Below are positions 7,762-13,027 of a DNA stretch of 13,027 nucleotides, piece by piece. Source of the DNA: Methanobacteriota archaeon (GTDB taxonomy: Archaea; Thermoplasmatota; Poseidoniia; Poseidoniales; Thalassarchaeaceae). The DNA is taken from NCBI GenBank assembly GCA_002685315.1, contig NYXJ01000045.1:13480-26506 (forward strand), read 5' to 3'. The position numbers and the translations under genes are program-made. Each line of letters starts with the position of its first letter. Within the stretch, counting starts at the first letter, position 1. The notes under the pieces are model-generated. The model had not been told where the DNA came from and did no database searches. It saw only the letters and a program-made list of their open reading frames with translations.

Positions 7762-8923
7762 CTTCTTCCTCCTGGAATTTCATTGAGGCGGAATTAATAC
7801 AGTATCTATTCCCTCCCTTTTTGATCGGGCCATCATTGAAAATATGCCCTAAATGAGAATTGCATTTAGAACATTTAACTTCTATCCTATGCATTCCGTG
7901 ACTCAAATCTTCAATTTGCAAAATATTTGCCTCCATTGATTCGGAGAAAAATGAAGGCCAACCACAACCAGAATCGTATTTCATTTCAGAAGTAAATAGT
8001 TTATGACCGCAACAAATACAGAAATATTTTCCATTTCTTTTTTCGTCCCAATATTCTCCTGTAAAGGGCATCTCAGTAGCGGCATTTTGTGTGACTTCGT
8101 ACTGTATTTCACTTAGTCTTTCTTTGTATTCCGTATCTTTATATTTTTTCTCAATATTAATTGCATTTTTTAACACAGTTTCCCATGATTCAAAATATTC
8201 TATTGGATCTCTTCTCCCTATCTTATTAAATGCTAGAATTCTTTCAATATCTGAGCCACTTTTACCAGAACTTCTACCATCTGAATCAGGATTATATGAC
8301 GTTATTGTGTTAGAAAATACTGTGTCGAAATCAATATTCAATTTAATACATGAATTAAGAGCATCATCTAGAATTGAAGATTTATCTCCTTCTAAGTATG
8401 GTAAATAAAAATCAACTTTCTCAGAATCCCAGTTTCCAAGTTTGAATGATTTATCTAGACTATTGTAGAACTCAGGCCTACAATCTGGGTAAATCGTATG
8501 GTCACCACTATGAACTCCTAATGCAATTTTCACATTTACATCTTCCTTTGCAACTATTGATAGTGCATAGCCATAAATTATTGAGGAGAATATCGCGTTT
8601 CTATTAGGTACTACTGTACTCTTCATTTGTTCCTCTTCATAAAATCCTTCTGGTATATCTAATCCCTTGTCAGTTAAAGAAGAATGAAATAATGACATAG
8701 CTGAACTTAAATCTACAATTTTGTGTTCCAAAATATATCCATTATCATTCAGGTAAGAAATATTTTTTTTTGCTCTATCGATTTCAATACTATGTTTCTG
8801 GCCGTAATTAAATGAAATGCAATCAATCTTATACCCCTCTTGAAGTAGTCGTAATAGGAGACTTGTAGAATCCATCCCTCCACTAAATGACATCACGGCT
8901 CTAATTATTCCACCCCCATCCAC
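7745..8923 (-). CDS. queC: Fusion of 7-cyano-7-deazaguanine synthase (QueC) and methionine-R-sulfoxide reductase (MsrB)
   Basis: One 392-codon frame holds two enzymes. Residues 8-242 are QueC, which uses ATP and ammonia to turn 7-carboxy-7-deazaguanine into preQ0: SGGMDST P-loop (14-20), FNYGQKH (38-44), VPNRNAIF (105-112), GVHSGDHTIYPDCRPEF (136-152). Residues 268-385 are MsrB, which reduces methionine-R-sulfoxide: QYEVTQ and PFTGEYWD, zinc CxxC pairs Cys302/Cys305 and Cys351/Cys354, GWPSFF with a possible resolving Cys320, HLGHIFNDGP, and RYCINSAS with catalytic Cys375. The QueC zinc site is missing: where four cysteines are expected (TxSCY, CGxCxxC) there are Ser209, Ser219, Ser222 and Asp225. 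The start is unsure: GTG at 8923 overlaps queE by 19 bases, while GTG 8898 and ATG 8893 fall in the first strand; an ATT at 8904 would fit the family best but is a rare start. The acidic tail EEEDDDYN doubles as the queD ribosome-binding site. Confidence 0.93.
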   Translation of the reverse strand: MDGGGIIRAVMSFSGGMDSTSLLLRLLQEGYKIDCISFNYGQKHSIEIDRAKKNISYLNDNGYILEHKIVDLSSAMSLFHSSLTDKGLDIPEGFYEEEQMKSTVVPNRNAIFSSIIYGYALSIVAKEDVNVKIALGVHSGDHTIYPDCRPEFYNSLDKSFKLGNWDSEKVDFYLPYLEGDKSSILDDALNSCIKLNIDFDTVFSNTITSYNPDSDGRSSGKSGSDIERILAFNKIGRRDPIEYFESWETVLKNAINIEKKYKDTEYKERLSEIQYEVTQNAATEMPFTGEYWDEKRNGKYFCICCGHKLFTSEMKYDSGCGWPSFFSESMEANILQIEDLSHGMHRIEVKCSKCNSHLGHIFNDGPIKKGGNRYCINSASMKFQEEEDDDYN

Positions 8924-9534
8924 TTATGTGTTTGTAATGAAAGTCTCCATTCAGGATTAGAACGTACTTTCTCAAATGTACTATGGAAGTTCATGCCATT
9001 CCATTCAGTACTCTGACCTTCATCATATAATGGTTGTAAAAATAAGTGGCTAAAACCTTTTTTTAGTTGATCATAAATGTCTAAATCTTGGCCTAAATAT
9101 ACAACTTTTAACTCATCTCCTTCTCTCTGTCTAATTTTTATATTTTCGTATTCTTGGTCTTTTGGACTCACACAAACCCAATCAATTATGTCCTTAGGTA
9201 TATTGATTGTACCGTTAGTTTCTATACTCAAAAAATACCCCAAAGGCTTTAAAAAACCCGATAAAGTGACTAAATCTTGTAGAGCAGGTTCACCACCTGT
9301 GAAAATTATCCTATCACAATCATACCTTGATAATTCGTTAACTATTTCGAGAATACTCATGTCAGTCCATATGTCAAAATCGGTATCGCACCAAGGGCAT
9401 CTAAGATTACACCCTCCAAATCTAACAAATATTGACGGGATTCCTGCATGGAAACCTTCTCCTTGAACACTGTGAAATATTTCAACAATTGGAAATAATT
9501 GTTCAACATCATTATTTTGATTAAGAATGACCAT
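8905..9534 (-). CDS. queE: 7-carboxy-7-deazaguanine synthase (QueE, radical SAM)
   Basis: QueE is the radical SAM enzyme that contracts the ring of 6-carboxytetrahydropterin to 7-carboxy-7-deazaguanine. The 209-residue product has the substrate-side motif HSVQGEGFHAG (21-31), the cluster-binding CxxxCxxC in GGCNLRCPWCDTD (Cys42, Cys46, Cys49), the SAM-binding TGGEPALQ (79-86), the IETNGT segment, VSPK, and the terminal LSLQTHKWMGV typical of the family. The ATG at 9534 follows GAGGAG by five bases; that site overlaps the folE stop (TGA 9544-9546), so the two genes are probably translationally coupled. The product of this gene is the substrate of the QueC domain encoded next. Confidence 0.95.
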   Translation of the reverse strand: MVILNQNNDVEQLFPIVEIFHSVQGEGFHAGIPSIFVRFGGCNLRCPWCDTDFDIWTDMSILEIVNELSRYDCDRIIFTGGEPALQDLVTLSGFLKPLGYFLSIETNGTINIPKDIIDWVCVSPKDQEYENIKIRQREGDELKVVYLGQDLDIYDQLKKGFSHLFLQPLYDEGQSTEWNGMNFHSTFEKVRSNPEWRLSLQTHKWMGVE

Positions 9535-9543
9535 ATTTACTCC

Positions 9544-10131
9544 TCAATTATTTCTTGGATTATTAATTAATTGCAATAATTCCATTCTTGCTTCAGAATT
9601 ATCGAAGAAGACACCTCTCATAGAACTCGTAGACATTACTGAATTCTGTTTTTTCACCCCTCTGCACTGCATACATCCATGTTTTGCTTCTATTACAACT
9701 GCACAACCTAATGGTTTCAAAACACGCTCTAAATCGTCTGCAATTGATTTAGTTATCCTTTCTTGATTTTGTAACCTCATAGAATGAAGATCTACTAGTC
9801 TGGCTAATTTGCTTATCCCAACAATTTTTTCTACAGGTATATACCCTACATGTGCAGTACCAGTAAATGGTAACATGTGGTGCTCACAAGTTGAGTGAAA
9901 CTCAATATCTTTGAGTAAGACAATTCCATCATATCCTTCAGCGTTAAATGTTGCATCCAGTAAGGTATCTGCATCCATCGAATAACCGCCATATAATTCG
10001 TCAAAAGCATCAATTACTCTCCTTGGTGTATCAACCAAACCTTCTCTTAAATCGCCATCAATTCTTTCTATATATCTGACTAATATATCTATTGCACTCA
10101 TAGCTTCATCTTTATTTGGTATCTTTTTCAC
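9544..10131 (-). CDS. folE: GTP cyclohydrolase I (FolE, type IA)
   Basis: This enzyme opens and rebuilds the GTP ring to give 7,8-dihydroneopterin triphosphate, the first step to preQ0 (and pterins). With the GTG start at 10131 the product is 195 residues. Seen are GLVDTPRRV (31-39), the zinc/catalytic stretch STCEHHMLPF with Cys82, His84 and His85, AHVGYIP, GISKLARLVDLHSMRLQNQERIT, and the third zinc ligand Cys153 in HGCMQCRGV. The GTG is chosen because GGAAGTGAT, one base off GGAGGTGAT, ends three bases before it, the spacing seen elsewhere in this window. An in-frame ATG at 10158 would overlap the upstream small gene by 23 bases and lacks such a site. Many archaea use MptA (FolE2) instead, so the classical zinc enzyme is notable. 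Confidence 0.94.
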   Translation of the reverse strand: MKKIPNKDEAMSAIDILVRYIERIDGDLREGLVDTPRRVIDAFDELYGGYSMDADTLLDATFNAEGYDGIVLLKDIEFHSTCEHHMLPFTGTAHVGYIPVEKIVGISKLARLVDLHSMRLQNQERITKSIADDLERVLKPLGCAVVIEAKHGCMQCRGVKKQNSVMSTSSMRGVFFDNSEARMELLQLINNPRNN

Positions 10132-10135
10132 ATTA

Positions 10136-10300
10136 TCACTTCCTTCCATGAAATTCATCTATCGAGTCAAGTTGATCTAACATTTTTCTACAGGCAGTTC
10201 TGATTGCATCTGCTAGAGAAATAAATTTTTTTTCATCACCCACATGAGTTTTTAGATCATTCATTAACTCTGACGGCATATCGAGACTCACTTTAGGCAC
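10136..10300 (-). CDS. Ribbon-helix-helix (CopG/Arc-type) small protein
   Basis: A 54-residue frame fills most of the gap between folE and the 103-residue gene. It starts at a GTG (10298-10300) and reads MPKVSLDMPSELMNDLKTHV..., the N-terminal strand plus first helix of ribbon-helix-helix DNA-binding proteins, followed by FISLADAIRTACRKMLDQLD as second helix, in which SLADAIR matches the usual S-x-A-I-R turn. Such dimers bind operators through the paired N-terminal strands, so it could regulate the adjacent genes or serve as an antitoxin-like repressor; no toxin gene is adjacent. The stop TGA (10136-10138) lies in the folE ribosome-binding site, so folE translation is probably coupled to it. 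No strong Shine-Dalgarno sequence of its own; a TTG three codons upstream is an alternative start. Confidence 0.75.
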   Translation of the reverse strand: MPKVSLDMPSELMNDLKTHVGDEKKFISLADAIRTACRKMLDQLDSIDEFHGRK

Positions 10301-10356
10301 GAACAAACCAGAATGATTTTGGATATAAATATTCTTCTAGTATTACTGAGCGAATA

Positions 10357-10668
10357 TTAATGCCTGTATGACTCTAAAGTTTCACTGATACCTGGATGGT
10401 TTTGCTCTAATATTTCGGATCTTAAGTATAATGTCTGCATTAAAGAATCAATTTCTACATCAGGTATTTGTTGTTCAATCAAACTTGAAATAACTGTTAA
10501 TCCACCTTGTATAGATCCAGAATCTAAATATGCATCGTTTGAAATCTGTTGCGCATCCCTCATTAATTCTAAGGACTTAGATATGAATTCAATTTCTTGG
10601 TCAAGTAATTCACTACTTATTTTTACCATTTTATTTTCTTCAATTAATTTTTTAATACAATTCAACAT
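10357..10668 (-). CDS. Small helical hypothetical protein (103 residues)
   Basis: The product is 103 residues, acidic and predicted by eye to be nearly all helix (for example LLDQEIEFISKSLELMRDAQQ at about 21-41 and VISSLIEQQI at about 59-68), with no cysteine cluster, membrane segment or motif that I recognise. Its ATG at 10668 is three bases after GGTGAA, which overlaps the stop codon of the epimerase gene; it is therefore almost certainly translated as part of the mutase-epimerase unit. It could be a partner protein of that pathway, but nothing in the sequence shows this. A gap of 56 bases separates it from the ribbon-helix-helix gene. Confidence 0.75.
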   Translation of the reverse strand: MLNCIKKLIEENKMVKISSELLDQEIEFISKSLELMRDAQQISNDAYLDSGSIQGGLTVISSLIEQQIPDVEIDSLMQTLYLRSEILEQNHPGISETLESYRH

Positions 10669-10672
10669 ATTT

Positions 10673-11095
10673 TCACCGCTTATTTCGTTCTACGAGTTCT
10701 ACTAGTACACCGCCTGTTGAATCAGGATGCACAAATGCAATTCTATGTCCCCCTGCTCCAATTGTAGGTTTAGTGTTAATCATTCTAATGCCGTTATCAA
10801 TCAGATCTGAAACTACAGACTCGATATCATATACTGAAATAGCTAATTGTTGAATACCTTCTCCACTTTTTTTGATGAATTTTGCTATAGTGGATTTCTC
10901 AGACAAGGCTTCAATCAACTCTACTTTAGAGTGTGTTTTATTACCATTTACATCATGGCCGTAGAACATCCTTATCTTTACATCCTGCTCTAAATTGATG
11001 TGGTCTTCGCCAGATTGAAGGCCAATTATCGACCAGAATTCCGATGCTTTTTCAATGTCGTTTGTTGCAATACCAATATGGTCAATCCTACTCAT
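10673..11095 (-). CDS. mce: Methylmalonyl-CoA epimerase (VOC family)
   Basis: The epimerase interconverts (2S)- and (2R)-methylmalonyl-CoA. From the ATG at 11095 the product is 140 residues, the normal length; a frame extension to 11134 would overlap the mutase gene and is rejected. The two VOC modules are clear: RIDHIGIATNDIEKASEFW (3-21) with metal ligand His6, KVELIEAL with Glu59, GEGIQQLAISVYDI (78-91), GAGGHRIAFVHPDSTGGVLVELVE (113-136) with Glu133. The usual metal-binding His of the second module (H-H-I/M-A) is Gln here (Gln82-Gln83), which is unusual. Only one base separates the mutase stop from this ATG, so the two genes are coupled. Confidence 0.9.
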   Translation of the reverse strand: MSRIDHIGIATNDIEKASEFWSIIGLQSGEDHINLEQDVKIRMFYGHDVNGNKTHSKVELIEALSEKSTIAKFIKKSGEGIQQLAISVYDIESVVSDLIDNGIRMINTKPTIGAGGHRIAFVHPDSTGGVLVELVERNKR

Positions 11096-11096
11096 T

Positions 11097-12719
11097 TTAA
11101 ACACCACTGGGTGAAACCCATGTCCCGAAAACATCCCTCATTATACCATTGACTTCGCCAACGGTAGCACCTGATTTTAGTGCTTGAATTAATGCTGGCA
11201 TTACATTATCATTTCCTTCACAAACGTTTTTTAATTTTTTTAATTCTATTATGACCGCTTCATTATCCCTATTATTCTTGAAATTTTTTAATTTTTCAAC
11301 CTGTTTCATTTCATTTTCAGAATCTATTTTCATACCAGTAGCAATACCTTCATTTTCTTCAACGTTACAATTAACTCCAACAACCAAGAGATTATTTTCT
11401 TCTATGTCATTTATTTCTTCCCATGCACTTTCATGAATTATTTTTTGCTGATACCCGATCTTTAAGCAGTCCAGAACCCCTCCATTATTTTCAATTTCTA
11501 AAATTAGTTTTTTGGCTTCTTCTTTAATAGAAGCAGTCATTTCTTCAACGTGATATGACCCTGCTAATGGATCAACAACATCTGCAATTCCTGTTTCGTT
11601 TGCGATAATTTGTTGAGTCCTTAATGCTATTTTCACGGATTCATCTGTAGGGAGACCTATTGCTTCATCGTAGCTGTTAGTGTGCAGCGACTGAGTACCT
11701 CCTAGTACGGCAGAAAGTGCTTGGTAAGATACCCTTACAGTATTGTTCATAGGTTGCTGAGCTGTTAATGTTACTCCTGCAGTTTGTGTGTGGAATCTTA
11801 ATTGTGAAGATTTGGGATTCTTAGGAGAGAATCTTTCATTTACTAATTCGTACCAAAGTTCCCTCGCAGCCCTAAATTTTGATACCTCCTCAAAAAAGTC
11901 ATTATGGCAACCAAAAAAGAAGGACATTCTTGGGGCGAAATCATCAATTTTAAGACCCGTTTTGACTGCTTCCTCTGCATAAAATATTCCATTAGCCAAC
12001 GTTAATGCGACTTCTTCTACTGCTGTCGAACCTGCCTCCCTGATGTGGTATCCACTAACGGAAATTGTGTTCCATTTAGGTGTATTTTTGTTACACCATT
12101 CAAATAAGTCAGTAGTTAATCGAATTGATTCTTTAGGAGGGAATACATATAATCCTCGTGCAATATATTCTTTCAGTATATCATTCTGAACAGTTCCTCT
12201 CAATGATTCCCTAGCGACTCCTTGGTTATCTGCTACAGCAACATAGAGTGCCAATAATGTGGTAGCAGGTGCATTAATTGTCATTGATGTAGAAATTTTT
12301 TCTAAATTTATATCGGAAAATAATTCTTCCATATCTTCTATCGAATCTATTGGTACACCAACTTTACCGACTTCACCCAATGAATCCTCATCATCTGAAT
12401 CTAGACCTAATTGTGTAGGCAAATCAAAAGCTACTGAAAGGCCCGTTTGTCCTGAATCTAATAATAATTTAAATCGACTATTTGTTTCACTTGCTGTAGA
12501 AAAACCCGCATATTGCCTCATTGTCCATAACTTATCCTTGTACATCCCACTATGTATTCCGCGCGTATACGGCGGTTCACCTGGTAATGGATGGCCAGAT
12601 TTAGGATGTTTAGAATCTGCTAAAGTATCTAAAGATGAAACATCATTTCTCTGTAAACCTCTACGTGATCTAAATCTCCTATTACGTCTCTTCACACTTA
12701 TCGCATGATAGTAAGGCAA
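11097..12719 (-). CDS. mcmA1: Methylmalonyl-CoA mutase, catalytic (alpha) subunit
   Basis: This adenosylcobalamin enzyme converts (2R)-methylmalonyl-CoA to succinyl-CoA. The 540-residue product is the TIM-barrel subunit alone; the B12-binding DxHxxG domain is absent and must be a separate gene. Motifs: PYTRGI (50-55), WTMRQYAGF, GLSVAFDLPTQLGLDSD (93-109), GTVQNDILKEYIARGLYVFPP (175-195), SVSGYHIREAGSTA, RMSFFFGCHNDFFEEVSKFRAARELW, and LGGTQSLHTNSYDEA. Tyr70, Arg188 and His225 align with Tyr89, Arg207 and His244 of the Propionibacterium enzyme; the Tyr/Arg pair favours methylmalonyl-CoA over isobutyryl-CoA as substrate. The start must be TTG 12719 or GTG 12695, since the first in-frame ATG (residue 59) is beyond PYTRGI; neither has a Shine-Dalgarno sequence. 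The N-terminus (10-24) is strikingly basic. It is followed by the epimerase after one base. Confidence 0.95.
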   Translation of the reverse strand: MPYYHAISVKRRNRRFRSRRGLQRNDVSSLDTLADSKHPKSGHPLPGEPPYTRGIHSGMYKDKLWTMRQYAGFSTASETNSRFKLLLDSGQTGLSVAFDLPTQLGLDSDDEDSLGEVGKVGVPIDSIEDMEELFSDINLEKISTSMTINAPATTLLALYVAVADNQGVARESLRGTVQNDILKEYIARGLYVFPPKESIRLTTDLFEWCNKNTPKWNTISVSGYHIREAGSTAVEEVALTLANGIFYAEEAVKTGLKIDDFAPRMSFFFGCHNDFFEEVSKFRAARELWYELVNERFSPKNPKSSQLRFHTQTAGVTLTAQQPMNNTVRVSYQALSAVLGGTQSLHTNSYDEAIGLPTDESVKIALRTQQIIANETGIADVVDPLAGSYHVEEMTASIKEEAKKLILEIENNGGVLDCLKIGYQQKIIHESAWEEINDIEENNLLVVGVNCNVEENEGIATGMKIDSENEMKQVEKLKNFKNNRDNEAVIIELKKLKNVCEGNDNVMPALIQALKSGATVGEVNGIMRDVFGTWVSPSGV

Positions 12720-12736
12720 ATGAATTATGTGATTGG

Positions 12737-13027
12737 CTAATGGTGGAGACCATCGTCTCCGTGAATATGCCCATGGTCTATTTCCTCTTGAGTAGCATCC
12801 CTAATGTCTAAAATTTCAACAACAAATGTCAATGTTTTTCCGGCCATTGGATGATTAAAATCACAAGTTACGATTTCAGATTCTAAATTAATGTTAGTTA
12901 TTCTAAATGGCATTGGAATTCCATTTATTTCCGCTTGGAACATCACTCCCACTTCTGTCTCCTCTGGAAAGTCGCTAAGAGACCTTTCAATCACCATATT
13001 GCCATCTACTTGACCATATGCTCTTTC
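12737..13027 (-). CDS. slyD: SlyD-like FKBP-type peptidyl-prolyl isomerase (5' end beyond window)
   Basis: The last 96 codons of the gene are present; the frame is open to the right edge with no stop, so the N-terminal part of the FKBP domain lies outside. An internal ATG at 12997 is not the start, because the residues before it (ERAYGQVDGN) continue the family pattern A-Y-G-x-x-D. Recognisable are FPEETEVGVMFQAE, the insert-in-flap type region with IPMPFRITNI, then DFNHPMAGKTLTFVVEILDI, and the histidine-rich end ATQEEIDHGHIHGDDGLHH, which in SlyD relatives binds nickel or other metals. The protein would help fold proteins at proline bonds in the cytosol. The mutase gene starts 17 bases after its stop on the same strand. 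Confidence 0.9.
   Translation of the reverse strand, partial: ERAYGQVDGNMVIERSLSDFPEETEVGVMFQAEINGIPMPFRITNINLESEIVTCDFNHPMAGKTLTFVVEILDIRDATQEEIDHGHIHGDDGLHH

Noticed and set aside
8091..8408. A frameshift or assembly join between QueC and MsrB
   Set aside because: The frame is continuous, both domains are complete, the linker has normal composition, and the overlap with queD at the 3' end is intact; nothing in the sequence indicates an artefact, although only reads could exclude it.
10132..10158. folE start at the ATG at 10158
   Set aside because: It overlaps the ribbon-helix-helix gene and has no ribosome-binding site, whereas the GTG at 10131 does.
12259..12708. Plus-strand frame of 149 codons opposite the mutase gene
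   Set aside because: The mutase motifs on the other strand are unmistakable across the same bases; the plus-strand translation shows no domain.
1..13027. CRISPR arrays, tRNA or rRNA genes, insertion sequences, defence islands
   Set aside because: No regularly spaced repeats, no tRNA-like TTCRANY or CCA-stem patterns that fold, and no transposase or nuclease motifs were found. QueC-like proteins occur in some antiviral systems, but here the queC gene sits with folE, queE and queD, which points to ordinary preQ0 synthesis.

Overview
The window looks archaeal. A co-oriented set of archaeal/eukaryal-type ribosomal protein genes (S19e, L39e, L31e, S17e) sits next to a complete set of genes for preQ0, the precursor of archaeosine. 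Ribosome-binding sites are GGTGAT-like and lie 3 to 4 bases before the start codon. The DNA is AT-rich. Together with type I GTP cyclohydrolase, MsrB and a methylmalonyl-CoA pathway, this fits an aerobic, heterotrophic euryarchaeon of the Thermoplasmatota, perhaps a marine group II/III (Poseidoniia-like) lineage. That placement is inference. No rRNA, tRNA, CRISPR array or insertion sequence was seen.

Left region (1-5223): a very large multi-pass membrane protein read leftward and cut by the window edge; a 117-residue orphan protein; a membrane-anchored alpha/beta hydrolase read rightward; a 40-residue protein with a cysteine-rich tail; and a two-helix membrane protein with an external domain. 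Apart from the hydrolase, functions here are unknown.

Middle region (5329-7312), read rightward: a promoter, then rps19e, rpl39e, rpl31e and rps17e packed tightly with overlapping stop codons and ribosome-binding sites. A SpoU/TrmJ-type RNA 2'-O-methyltransferase follows. This is a translation cluster.

Right region (7309-13027) is read leftward throughout: a SlyD-like FKBP isomerase (5' end cut off), the methylmalonyl-CoA mutase catalytic subunit, methylmalonyl-CoA epimerase, a small helical unknown, a 54-residue ribbon-helix-helix protein, folE, queE, a queC-msrB fusion, and queD. The mutase and epimerase carry propionyl-CoA-derived carbon to succinyl-CoA, together with a B12-binding subunit that must be encoded elsewhere. 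FolE, QueD, QueE and QueC take GTP to 7-cyano-7-deazaguanine, presumably for archaeosine in tRNA.

The most unusual item is the QueC protein. It is fused in frame to a full methionine-R-sulfoxide reductase (MsrB), and its own C-terminal zinc site has lost all four expected cysteines (Ser, Ser, Ser, Asp), while the MsrB half keeps its own four-cysteine zinc site and catalytic cysteine.
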